Notes under the pieces: model-generated | What the model was told of the DNA's origin: nothing | The model's database searches: none | Seen by the model: the letters and a program-made list of their open reading frames with translations, nothing else | In this document: piece by piece, positions 1 to 10,379 of the stretch | How the letters are laid out: each line of letters begins with the position of its first letter | How positions within the stretch are numbered: position 1 is the stretch's first letter | Translations under genes and position numbers: made by a program | Assembly: GCA_012490785.1 (NCBI GenBank) | Contig: JAAXCT010000243.1 | Coordinates: 682,001 to 746,000 of the forward strand | Reading direction: 5' to 3' | Length of the DNA stretch: 64,000 nt | Source: Eragrostis nindensis | Taxonomy: Eukaryota; Streptophyta; Magnoliopsida; Poales; Poaceae

Positions 1-292
1 GGTCCTCGGCCGAGAGATCGACGCGGCGGTCGCTCCTCCAGGTCTCGCCGGCGGCGGCTGGCGGTCCCGGCGGTTCGAGTGGTGGGCCTCGGCGGCGCGC
101 GCCGCCGGGCTGTCGCTCCGGCCGCTCAGCACGTTCGCCGTGTCGCAGGCGCGGTTTCTGCTGCGGCTGCACTACGCGTCGGAAGGGTACGTCGCCGAGG
201 AGGCGCGCGGCGCGTGCTTCCTCGGCTGGCAGACGCGGCCGCTCATGTCGGTCTCGTCGTGGCAGGCAGTAGACCATCATTCAGGCCAGTGA
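1..292 (+). CDS. GRAS-family transcription factor, C-terminal fragment
   Basis: Reading frame 2 is open from the window edge to a TGA at 290-292, giving 96 residues. The sequence shows the end of the GRAS domain, the SAW motif: a WW-containing stretch (FEWWASAARAAG), then PLS, VSQARFLLRL, EGY, and a terminal block CFLGWQTRPLMSVSSW about ten residues before the stop. GRAS proteins are plant nuclear regulators that act in development and hormone signalling, usually through protein partners. The SCL32-like branch is my best guess from the LGWQ-RPL-SVSSW ending, but the subfamily cannot be settled from this fragment. The start and most of the gene lie to the left of the window. GRAS genes are commonly intronless, consistent with the uninterrupted frame seen here. 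Confidence 0.85.
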   Translation, partial: VLGREIDAAVAPPGLAGGGWRSRRFEWWASAARAAGLSLRPLSTFAVSQARFLLRLHYASEGYVAEEARGACFLGWQTRPLMSVSSWQAVDHHSGQ

Positions 293-1154
293 TGTTCGGC
301 CTTGGCAGTGGCGCCTTGCTCCATGGCTTCCAGCTGCTCACTCGCTGGGCGAGCCACCTGCGTCGCGGGCATTGCTGTGATGCAAGCAATGCCACTCCAC
401 TCGGTGGAGATGGATCGAGGCCAGCTGAGTTTGCTGATCTTGCAGTCGAGGAGAGATGGTTTTGATGATTTTTTGAGGGTAAGAACAAGACCATGTATCC
501 ATGCAAGGATCAAGAGGGAATCATAGCTGCTTGCCTGCCATTTTCATTAACGCGCAATGGCAGGCAGCTACTTGATCTTGGAAGATTACTACTTTGCTGT
601 GGTGCAAATTGCAATGGATGGAGAAGGACAAGACGCGATAGGGTGCGTGATGGACACGTTGCATGGGAAGACAGTATTGGGGAGATCCATGCGAGGATCT
701 TTGGGATTAAGTCAATTGTTCAACTTGGTATGCTTTCTCTCCACCACTATCTGCTACCAATTCTTTTGCTTAATTGTTATTGTTTATTTTCAACTATTGC
801 TGCTCTCTTGCTAGCTCTCCCTCTCCTATATTTGGTGGAGTTGTTATACTATGATGATCATTTTGATATGCTATCCAACGTTCTCAATATTGTAATGGTA
901 AAGGGATTTGCTCCTTTGAATGCTCTTGCGAAAATTAGGTCATGCAACATATAAAGTCAGTCTGTTCAACCCTGAATAATGAAGAGGATCTTCAAGTTCC
1001 TATAGCTCAATGGACCGGATCCATTTTAAAAGTATATCATGAAATTTCAATTGCTCTTCTTGCTGTTTGATGCGGTTGTTTGTATTATAACTAATCATGC
1101 TTTGTCCGCCACTAGGCATAAACTAATCCCCATTTGATGGTCGTTTTTATTTAC

Positions 1155-1156
<2 letters not shown>

Positions 1157-1188
<32 letters not shown>
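1157..1188. repeat. Poly(G) homopolymer, 32 bases
   Basis: Uninterrupted run of G. Runs this long are unstable and hard to sequence, so the exact length is uncertain. Confidence 0.9.
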
Positions 1189-1189
<1 letters not shown>

Positions 1190-1691
1190 AATGATCACTC
1201 TTGTATGCTACGAAAGGCCAGTTCAGCTTGCTAACATATATCAAGTGTTCAAACCAGAGCAGTATACATGACGCTAGATTATGATTTTTATATATAGCCA
1301 TTTACGCGTTGCTGCAAGAAATGAAAACCATAGAAAATTAAAGTACATGTCTCCCCTTCTGCCCAAGGAGGAGGGGGGCTTCATTTCTTGTTTTCTGCTC
1401 TCATGCACCAGATTTGCTGGTAAGCTGTCTTGTCCTTGTACAGCACGAAAATGGCATGATCCCATGCATCACTAGCCAGTGCTGCCCTAATTCCAGCCCA
1501 TTGTCCTACTCCCCTCCAACCAAATCATGGGGCTTCTCAAAACCCTGCACCGCTTTCGGTGGCCAACCCTGCAGCCCTTGATCTCTCTCTTGTTGAGTTG
1601 CCACCTCTGTCTGAACAGATACCATCACTCCTCCCTTTTGGATGGACCCATCCGTCGTTTCCTCTGTATCTTAACTTGCATTGGGATCTTT

Positions 1692-1757
1692 GCATGCAAG
1701 AGCCTTCTTCTTTTTCTTTTTCCTTTTTTTTTTGAAACTAAGCATGCACGCCTTCTT
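1692..1757 (-). mobile_element. Poly(A) micro-insertion with imperfect target duplication
   Basis: A T-rich run followed by GAAACTAA (minus strand: TTAGTTTC then A run) lies between two related flanks, GCATGCAAGAGCCTTCTT at 1692-1709 and GCATGCACGCCTTCTT at 1742-1757. It resembles the cleaner cases at 4075, 5808, 20507 and 30728 but the flanks have diverged. Confidence 0.4.
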
Positions 1758-2733
1758 ATTGGTTCCTCAAAGGAGAGCCATGCCATGCAGCACTACTTGA
1801 TACTGCTACCTTGGCCCATTTGTTTTAATTTCATGCTGAAATAAAACTATGATGGTCCTGCCAACGTTTCCATCATTTTTCTTGCATCACGACCACTCAT
1901 TTGGTTGGATCAAAAGGAAGAGCTAAAAGGCAACACTCATGGTATCTCCTAATACAATTTTGGAGTTCTTTAGTTTGACTAGCGGCCCATTCGCCCTTTC
2001 ATTGATGAAAAGAGGACTTTTTGTTTATTTATTTAAGATGCAATCTTGAAGTCATGTATTAATTTAACCAAGAACTTCCATAAAATAGTATATTTGTTAA
2101 AACTCATGGATATGGTAAAATTGTTGTTTTTCAGGTCCTTCCTTACCTGAATTAGTCCTGTTATCCAAACTTGAAATTCTGAAATAAGCAATAAAACTCG
2201 ATATTATTTTATAAAACCTCCGAGGACAGATTCCCTTTTCTCATCTGAAATGAAAGAGGGTGAGAGGGAATATGGTCAGCGGATTGGTTTCTTTCGTCAG
2301 GGTCGCTTTATTAGTTATTTTTAGGGCCGACTCATAACGACCTCATTATTTTAACCACAATTGATTACTGTACTAGATATCATATACAATGTTAAGAAGA
2401 TAGGGAGATGATACAGCTACCTTGTTGCTGTGAGTAATTTTCTTTTATCACCTGTTTCTTCATGATTTTATTTCAGTGTTCTTGTAACGCCTCAGCACGT
2501 AAAGCTGGTAGCCAGCTAACTATTTTGAGCAAATAATGTTGGCCACAACTTATATATATTTCCCAGAAAATTAAAGCATATGTGTTACCAGGAAGTGAAG
2601 GTGTAGGTCTCTTGGCTCTTATACTTTAAAGTATCTCTTTTCCTTTACAAGAGAAGTGTATATGATAAATCATGTCATAGTTTTGGTCTAATGTCTTCAT
2701 ATGTAATATCACATCAACTCCAGCTGGCCTAAA

Positions 2734-3056
2734 GGGGTGTTCGTTTCTCTAGGCCTAATTTTAGGCCTGCTAGAATCTTGTCATTTATGGGTATTAAATA
2801 AAGTCTAATTAAAAAACTAACTACAGAACCTTATACTAATCCGCGAGACGAATCTAATGAGAGTAATTAAGCCGTGATTAGGCGATGGTTACTGTAGCAT
2901 CACTGTAGCAAAACATAGATTAATTAGGCTCATTAGATTCATCTCGCAAATTAGCGCACATCTGTAAAAAAGTTTTGTAATTAGACTTATTTAAGACGCC
3001 TAAATAACAAGATTAGTTTTGATGTGACCTTTAGGCCTAAAGAAACGAACATCCCC
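2734..3056. mobile_element. MITE with 25-bp terminal inverted repeats
   Basis: The left end GGGGTGTTCGTTTCTCTAGG and the right end, whose complement reads GGGGATGTTCGTTTCTTTAG, form imperfect terminal inverted repeats continuing through a shared AGGCCTAA. The 323-bp element is flanked on both sides by TAAA. The interior holds the imperfect inverted segments around GACGAATCTAATGAG and CTCATTAGATTCATCTCG that are common in grass MITEs. No coding capacity. Superfamily not certain. Confidence 0.75.
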
Positions 3057-4074
3057 TAAATGTGTAGCTAGCAACGCAACATATATAAGCATCACCGTAC
3101 TGTATGTCAGTGTGCCCGCGCGTTTGTTGTTTGCTAGACTAGCTAGAACTGTCCACTGCACTACCCACTGGGTATCTGTAGCCATCTAGGGTTTGGCATT
3201 TGAATGGCTCCAAATTTTTCCTAGTGCTTGTTTACTTCGCCGATCAATTTAGGCTGTCTCGGCACAGCTTGGCGTATTTGCTGAATATATCATCTTGTCC
3301 TCCTACTTTTCATGGTCATTAATCAATATCAAAATGACTTAGCAGGTACAACTGCATTAGCTGATCGTCAGCAGTGGTGCCATGGAGCGGAGGAAGTCCA
3401 AAAACTCAGTCCTTGCAAGGCAGCTTACTCCTCCCGTTAATTTAACATTGCATGCACACAGTACACTGTGACATAGCTGGCATGCATGCCTCATTGCTCA
3501 AGCCAGCCAGCCAATTTGCATGATTGCATCAGATATTGTCATCAAAATTAGTATGTATTAATGCTAACCTAGCAATGGGAGTCGAGGGTCGAGCATGCAA
3601 CTAGTTACCCCTCCCTTGACGCCTCATATCATTTCTCAAGTGGTAATTGGTAGTAGGGCGTGGTATCATTCTTTTATTTGTTTTGAGTTTATTTATGTAT
3701 TGCCATTTATTCATGGATATGCATTTAATTTGATAATGAGATGAAATTCTTCTGATACTTTCGCCGTGGAACAACGCTAATCGTTCGAAGGAGGAGCAAC
3801 GCTGGGTCGCTAGCTGTGTCTCAGTAACCAGCTGCAGCATGCATCTCACTGTCTGCTCGATCATCTCACATATATATTTGTTTTGAGTATATGATTGCAC
3901 GCTGCGTGCGCCGCGAGTCTTGTCGCGCGGACGGCAGCAGAGCACCGCAGACGCCCGCCGGCTGGCGCCGTGTGCGCGCCGCCCGGTCTGTGTCCGCCGG
4001 CCGAGAGACGCAGACGCTGCGCGACGCCTCGAACCATCTTCCTACCGTCCGGTTGTCAATGTCTGCTCTTCTCT
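3057..4074. other. Intergenic DNA
   Basis: Nothing supported. GC content rises from about 3900 to 4080 but the open frames there show no recognisable domain. Confidence 0.5.
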
Positions 4075-4137
4075 TGGCCCGCTGCCCAGTTTTTTTTTTT
4101 TTTTTTTTTTTTTGAGATTATGGCCCGCTGCCCAGTT
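4075..4137 (-). mobile_element. Poly(A) micro-insertion with exact 17-bp target duplication
   Basis: TGGCCCGCTGCCCAGTT occurs at 4075-4091 and again at 4121-4137. Between them are only 29 bases: about 22 T followed by GAGATTA (minus strand: TAATCTC plus poly(A)). The layout is that of target-primed retroposition with extreme 5' truncation. Confidence 0.75.
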
Positions 4138-4803
4138 GCCCGGCACATGATTTGCATTCGAATCAATGGACCAATAGGCCGCTGATGGGCCTCTAGCTTA
4201 CTAGGAGTTGAGCGGCCCATCGAAACTAAATGAAATGTGTGCCTAGTTTGAAATGTGTGCCTAGTTTACATTACGATCGTTGAACCAATCAATTAGTAGG
4301 ACCACCACACCCACTCTAACTTCCCTGGTCCAACTTTTGCATCTATAAATGCACACGTAGTTGTGTCAAACAATGGTTTGATTATAACAAAGGCCTTTCA
4401 AAATCAATGGACCATGCTTGATGATCCCTAAAGAAGCAATTTTAATTTGGGCGTACTGTGCAGTTTTTAGTAATGCAAATTTATGCATAGATTAAGGGAC
4501 AGAGGCAAGTAGGACAACAAATGAAAGCACCAGTTTTGTCTGGGCTCGGCCCACTTGTTAGAGCACATGAGGTGGCATACAGGCAAAACTTTCCAAATTC
4601 CGGTTGTATGTGCACACAAACTGACTTAACCTACCAATATATGTGCACATGAGTACTTTTTTTTCCCAAAAATACCATATGTACTACTGATTATGATTTC
4701 CTGACGACATTGGCGCGTGATACCAGTCGGTCTCGACAGTAGCGATCTGTCAACACAAACGGTCACCACTCAGCAGGCAAGTAATGATAGTAAGGAGACG
4801 GAG
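4138..4803. other. Intergenic DNA, downstream of the 4804-5241 gene
   Basis: AT-rich with no recognisable gene. The 3'UTR of the minus-strand gene should lie in its right part. Confidence 0.5.
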
Positions 4804-5241
4804 CTAATTATTCAGTTGACGAGCCAAGTGAGAATTCACTGGCTGGCAGGCCTGTAGATCTTTCGGGGCCACGTCAGGCAGATGAGCCTCCGAGCGTTGC
4901 CGCTTCACCCTGTTCGTCGGGACGATCGGCTGCGGCACCTCTTCCGCGGCTGCCGCATCGGTGGAATCCTCCTCCTCCTCCTCCTCCTCCTTCTGCTGCT
5001 GCTGCCGTGGAACAGCGTCCGGCTCCACGTACACCCCCATCATGAAGCAGCGCTTATGCTTTTCCTGGAGCTCACGATAACCAGCAGCGGGATCGGTGGC
5101 GAAGAGACCCAGGAGACGCTTCTCCTCCTTGATGGTCTCCTCGGTGACGGTTAACTTGTAAGCCTCGTAACGAGCAATGATTTCGCGCACCCTTTTCTGC
5201 TTCTCCTCGTCCATCCTGGCGATTACTTCCTCGGTGAACAT
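4804..5241 (-). CDS. Uncharacterised small acidic protein (145 aa)
   Basis: A single open frame of 145 residues from ATG at 5241 to TAA at 4804. I do not recognise a named family. The N-terminal half (residues about 1-75) is predicted helical and charged, with EEKQKRVREIIARYEAYK followed by IKEEKRLLGLFATDP. The middle has four Q then seven or more E (about 80-92), coded on the plus strand by a CTC/CCT repeat. The C-terminal third contains a basic RVKRQR that could serve as a nuclear signal. Two TATA-like sites (CTATAAA on the minus strand near 5430 and 5470) lie upstream, supporting a real promoter. A diverged relic of the same domain exists on the plus strand at 61251-61391, which argues that this is a genuine protein family and not a chance frame. 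Confidence 0.6.
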   Translation of the reverse strand: MFTEEVIARMDEEKQKRVREIIARYEAYKLTVTEETIKEEKRLLGLFATDPAAGYRELQEKHKRCFMMGVYVEPDAVPRQQQQKEEEEEEEDSTDAAAAEEVPQPIVPTNRVKRQRSEAHLPDVAPKDLQACQPVNSHLARQLNN

Positions 5242-5426
5242 CGCCTCGCCTACCGGTTTCGACAGCGGCGTACGGATCTGCGGTTCTGTCGGTTCTGGCT
5301 GGCGATGATGAGGCGAGAGATTGGGGATTAGGGTTTGATGACTCGATAGAGCACCTGATCTTATTGACGAGGGACCGAGAACCTGGTCGAACCCCGCGTC
5401 CGATTCAGTCGCTAGGTCCTCTCTTC

Positions 5427-5476
5427 TTTATAGAGCAGCGGAGGCTAGCAGAACAGCGGACGCGAGCTGGTTTTAT
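5427..5476 (-). promoter_or_regulatory. Candidate TATA boxes for the 4804-5241 gene
   Basis: On the minus strand CTATAAAG (about 5427-5434) and CTATAAAACC (about 5467-5476) lie roughly 190 and 230 bases upstream of the start codon. Position relative to the start is plausible for a leader of 150-200 bases. Inference from sequence alone. Confidence 0.4.
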
Positions 5477-5807
5477 AGAGCAAAGCAGGAGGGGAGCAAA
5501 CGCAGGCGCTACGAGACCTCAGTAGCAAGGAGCGCTTGGACCCGGTCCACTGGGCTCATGACCACGGTCGCGCGGCGACCATCACCATGAGAGGGAGCTC
5601 GGCGTACTGGTCTGGCCAGCGAGCACAAGAGAAAGCGTACCGGGGTGACGCGTGGCTCCTCCCTGCAGAACAGACGGGACGGGATGGGCATGGTTCGTTT
5701 CGTGGGCTTCACTGATGGGCTGAGAACCCGGTATTTTACTACACAAAATAGGCCCACTTTCCTAACCCCCTACGCCGTCCCGGCCTTTACCAGTGACGGC
5801 GCGACCC

Positions 5808-5854
5808 ATCCAGCGTCACCCCGGTGCTCAAAAAAAAAAAAAAAATCCAGCGTC
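5808..5854 (+). mobile_element. Poly(A) micro-insertion with 10-bp target duplication
   Basis: ATCCAGCGTC at 5808-5817 is repeated at 5845-5854. The 27 bases between them are ACCCCGGTGCTC plus about 15 A. It is the plus-strand counterpart of the poly(T)-GAG insertions elsewhere in the window. It lies 59 bases upstream of the mtKAS start codon, so it probably falls in that gene's 5'UTR. Confidence 0.6.
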
Positions 5855-5912
5855 TGCCACCGCCTCCGTCCCCACTCCCCAGCAACGTCCACGAGCCGCT
5901 CACCGGCGCCTG

Positions 5913-8900
5913 ATGAGCTGCCTCCGCCCTCTCCTCCGCCTCCGCCGGGGCCTCTCTTCCTCCTCCGCGGCGGCTGAGTCGGGGGCGTTCCCGCCGCCGC
6001 GCACGGGCGCCGGGCGCCGCGTGGTCGTGACGGGGCTCGGGGCCGTCACGCCGCTCGGCCGCGGGGTGGGGCGCACCTGGGACCGCCTCGTTTCCGGTGA
6101 GTGCGCCGTGCGCGCGCTCGCCACCGAGGACCTCCGCGTTCCCGGGGACGCTGCTTCGGTGGAGAGGACGCTCGAGCAGCTCCCGTCCAGGGTCATCGCC
6201 GCCGTGCCGCGTGGGAAGGGCGAGGCCGAGTTCGACGACGAGGATTGGACCAAGGTCCAATGTTTACTTTCGCGTTTTGTGCACTTCACGCCTTGGGAAA
6301 ATCAGGTCCCTAGAACAAGAGCTGAATTGGAATGTGATAATGCGATAACTAATATAGGTCCACAAAATAAGAACTGAATCGTAATTTGTTCAGGCAGTAT
6401 GCTTTGTAAGTAGAAATTCAATCTTCTTCGCTAATTCTAGATCACAAAATCAATTCGCCATCTTGTATCTATGATCAAATTAATCACATGCGATGGCTGT
6501 GGCCCATATAGGAGTTGTTTAATTGCATGCTGGTTGCTGGATGTCATGGTCTTAAGCATGGGTTTCTAGAATTTTTTTCAATATATGCTGCTGCAAATTA
6601 CTATAGTCGGAAAATGAAGTTGTGAGTTATGTAATGACTCACCAGTTTGCACTACCTGTCACTTATGCGATGCTTAAAATTACCTTCATTGCACCTCCTT
6701 CAATTAGATTTGTAAATGCTTAAATACTAGAGACATGAAAGATGTGTAATTTCTGTTTGCCCTGTGTTCTGTGGCTGATTTTCTCTGATCCTAGGGAGTC
6801 TGTTGTGTTATACCGGAACGTTATTGCCGACTTACTAATGTAATGATGCTAATAAATGCTCGTGTAGTCAAATTTTCCTTTTCTGAACTGTTGATTGGAC
6901 GTTCTTATTTTCAGGATAAATCTGTATCGGGGTTTATATCCTATGCTCTCTGTGCAGCTGATGAGGCTTTGAGAGATGCAAATTGGTTGCCTTCAGAAGA
7001 TGATAAGAAAGAAAGAACGGTACCATTTTCGTTCCATGGAAGCTCATTTTTCTTTTATATACAAAGTTGCTGGCCTGCTGGGATCTGATTAGAGCTGTAT
7101 CAGGGAGTCTCAATAGGCGGAGGAATCGGAAGCATCTCAGATATTTTAGATGCATCACAGATGATCATTGAAAATGTATGTTTATTTACTCCTGCAATTT
7201 TTGTGATAGTTAATGACACTGTTTATTGCAATAGCTATGGTAATTAGATTTCAGATTGTATTGAGATAGTTACATATTTTTTTCACTGATATGTATTTAT
7301 AGTTATATGATCTGAACTTTCCGAGTTTCTGTTCATTGTTTTTATGATATTTTGAGAATGTTTCCAGAAAATGCAATATTATCATTCCTCAAGAAAAAAA
7401 AAGTAATAATATCAAGATCAGAAAACCCCTCATACTCCCTCTGGTTTTGCCATGCTATGTTGTATGTGTCCCCTTCATGTCCCATTGAAAACCTTTTTGC
7501 TCTTTGCCATGCTTTGTTTGACCTACAATGACATACATGCCTTGCAATATACTCCCTCTGGTTTTGAAAGTTTGACACTCAGACAGCACAATCAATCTGC
7601 ATTTATGCTTAGTAAGCTTGTCTGAACGTCAAGCTCAGAAAATCTGATGTAGTAACTGATAATCTTCCAGTTACATCCATTGCTGAAATGAGAAATGTGT
7701 TTCCTTCCCCTTGTTATCACAGCGTTTACGTCGTCTCAGCCCATACTTCATTCCCAAGATTTTGATCAACATGGCATCAGGTCACGTTAGCATGAGATAT
7801 GGTTTCCAGGTGAACTTTCTTGTTGCCATATGGCGTGATTAAGGTTTTGCATTAAATGAATCTTAATATGAATAGTTTATGCTCCTAACTTAGGGTCCAA
7901 ACCATGCTGCTGTGACAGCTTGTGCCACTGGCGCTCACTCTATTGGGGATGCTACACGGATGATTCAATTTGGAGATGCTGATGTGATGGTGGCCGGTGG
8001 AACTGAATCCAGTATTGATGCCTTGTCTATCGCTGGATTTTCTAGGCAAGACGTTTACACTTCATATTGTTTCATTTCCCTACTAACGTAGTAATGGGTA
8101 TTCTTTGGTGATTGGAAATTGACTAGAATGCTTTACTGAAATTATTAGGTGCCAATTGAGTGTGAGGGTTTTTGGAAGGAATAAATAATCAGTTTAGGTC
8201 CCAAAATAACTGTTGCTTGTAAATAGTGTAAGCAGACTTAAGTGTCCAATTAGTTTCTATTGGACCATGTTGCGTGATATGTACCTTCATAGTATCTTCA
8301 GTCCTACATTACTTCATCGCTGCATGATTTGTTGCAGGTTAAGGGCATTGTCTACAAAATTCAATTCTTCTCCAGAAGCTGCTTCGAGACCATTTGATTG
8401 TGGTAGAGATGGATTTGTGTATGTCAGACCAGTAGATTTATCTTCATTTAATCGTTTTGCTTTTTTTTTTATTTCTAGTGCCTGATTTTGATATATTGTT
8501 CTAAAATTATGATAGGATTGGTGAAGGCTGTGGAGTCATGGTGTTGGAGGTGAGTCTGGTTTGTAACAAATTAATCAATACTACTTGTAAAATCCACAGT
8601 GCATTATAAAGGACTAATGCATGACTCATGGTCAGGCTTGACTTCCATTTTCATACTATGCTCATTTTATGTATTGCAATTTGGTTCCTTCTCATAATCT
8701 ACGGTCTAAGTTGGAAAAATTATTCTACCGCATTTTATTTTCTTGGCAAGCCAACCATTTACTTTTCGTCAGGCACTTGATCATGCAAAAGAGCGGGGTG
8801 CGAAAATTTATGCAGAAGTTCGAGGCTACGGAATGTCTGGTATCATACTGTTTTCAAAAAGAAGTTTTGTTTGTTCTGTCATTATTATGTGCAGCATTGT

Positions 8901-9827
8901 GAGTCTCCGTTTCCTTCAGGCGATGCACACCACATAACTCAGCCGCAGCATGATGGTAGAGGTGCTATCTTAGCCATGAAGCGGGCTTTGGAACAGGTGC
9001 AAATCATTTGCCCTTATGTCGTTTTGTTTAGCACGTCCAGGAAATTATTCTTTGATGCAAATATGAAGATTAGAGACTGCATGAGAGTCTTTTTAACTTA
9101 TTGTGATATATTTTTCCCCCTGTTTTCTAGTCAGGTCTTCGTGCAAATGAAATTGATTATTTGAATGCGCATGCAACATCAACTCCTCTTGGTAAGTGCT
9201 CACATTTTTCATGGAAACTTAATGTTAATTTCACTTCTATTTATTTCTGTTTCATGGTTTTAGGATTCTTTATGTTCTGATTTTGTGCCATCTGGAACAA
9301 TTATAAAAATACACTTCTATTTCGAACCACAATTAGGTGATGCTGTTGAGGCAACTGCAGTCAAATCTGTCTTTGGAGATCATGCAAAGTCCGGTGGCCT
9401 TGCATTTTCTTCAACAAAGGTGCTCCTCTCCCACTTCCTCTGCACTTTCATTATGTTGTATGTGTCCCCTTTATGTCCCATGTTTATGAACTACACAACT
9501 ATCTCCAGGGAGCAATTGGTCATCTCCTAGGTGCAGCTGGATCAGTGGAAGCAATCTTCACTGTGTTAGCGATCCATCATGTATGTCATCTACTATTGTA
9601 TTTCAGCAGTTCAGTTTGGAAAATTCTGTGGTGCCTAAAATTACCTATATATTGTTTTTCAGGGACTCGCACCACCTACACTTAACTTGGAGCAGCCGGA
9701 CCCACTGTTCCAAGGCGCATTCATGCCATTAGCCGAATCAAAGAAGACGCCTATACGAGCGGCCATGTCAAACTCTTTCGGATTTGGTGGAACCAACACG
9801 TCACTGCTGTTCTCGTGCCCGCCATAG
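5913..9827 (+). CDS. mtKAS: Mitochondrial 3-oxoacyl-[acyl-carrier-protein] synthase (KAS II-like)
   Basis: Thirteen exons join in phase to 465 aa: 5913-6254, 6915-7019, 7104-7175, 7723-7809, 7894-8045, 8338-8418, 8516-8549, 8773-8839, 8920-8996, 9131-9191, 9337-9419, 9509-9580, 9663-9827. The enzyme condenses malonyl-ACP with acyl-ACP. In plant mitochondria this supplies octanoyl-ACP for lipoate and longer acyl chains. The condensing-enzyme residues are all present: Cys212 (TACATGAHS), His353 (NAHATST), Lys387 and His392 (K-GAIGHLLGAAG), spaced as in FabF; the end NSFGFGGTN is typical. The N-terminus is Arg/Ser-rich (LRPLLRLRRGLSSSS), as expected of a mitochondrial presequence, before VVVTGLGAVTPLG. 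Length matches Arabidopsis mtKAS (about 461 aa). An upstream in-frame ATG at 5793 precedes the poly(A) micro-insertion, so 5913 is preferred. Intron 5 starts GC instead of GT (8046). Introns 3 and 11 share a 30-base sequence. Confidence 0.93.
8046..8337 (+). other. GC-AG intron of mtKAS
   Basis: The donor reads TCTAG|GCAAG and the acceptor TTGCAG|GT. Only this junction keeps the conserved GFSRLRALS frame. GC donors are a known minor class of U2 introns, usually with a strong AG|GCAAG context as here. Confidence 0.8.
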
Positions 9828-10379
9828 CCTTACATCAATCTGTTTTTTTGTTACTGAAGTATCTAACTGTTCAGAGTCTCCCCCTCCTTTTTCTGTTGAA
9901 ACATGGGAAGGCAACATCCACGTTGAGCAGAATTTGAGGTTCCTGGTTTTGACCGTTCAGTTCTACTCCGTTCCTTTGCTCTTGTGTTGACTTGAGCTAC
10001 CTTGCATTCTCCTGTTTCGTGGTGCAGCTGGTGCTCACTGTTGATATTCTGAGACAAATCCGTCAAGTATGCTCTAGCACGGATGTGTGCACGCCATACT
10101 GTTTTCTGTATTTTGCCGCGTACTTTTTCTGTAGTTCCAGCATGGATCCTCATTGGAGCCCTGTAGAAACTTAGGGCACGAATAAGTAAGTGACATATTG
10201 GAATTAAGTTCTGGTTATGTGTGTATTTGTAATAAAATCTAGAAGTTCGCATTGCAAAACTGCCAATTGCGGTATAGCAGCAGCAGGTATTTGAAAAGCT
10301 CGGGTGCATTTTTGTGGGGACTACTGAAGCATAGAAAGATGAGTCCACCGGTATATCTTCTCGTTTTTTAGTTGAACAA
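9828..10379. other. mtKAS 3' flank
   Basis: No gene recognised. The mtKAS 3'UTR should occupy the first few hundred bases. Confidence 0.6.

Larger units (their letters stand above)
293..2733. other. GRAS 3' flank and intergenic DNA
   Basis: No gene recognised. The first few hundred bases should contain the GRAS 3'UTR. Open frames here are short and lack family motifs. The stretch contains a 32-base G tract (1157-1188) and one poly(T) micro-insertion near 1710-1741, listed separately. Confidence 0.6.

Noticed and set aside
4980..5030. CTC/CTG repeat as a microsatellite expansion of interest
   Set aside because: Encodes the Glu and Gln runs of the 145-aa protein on the minus strand; ordinary length.
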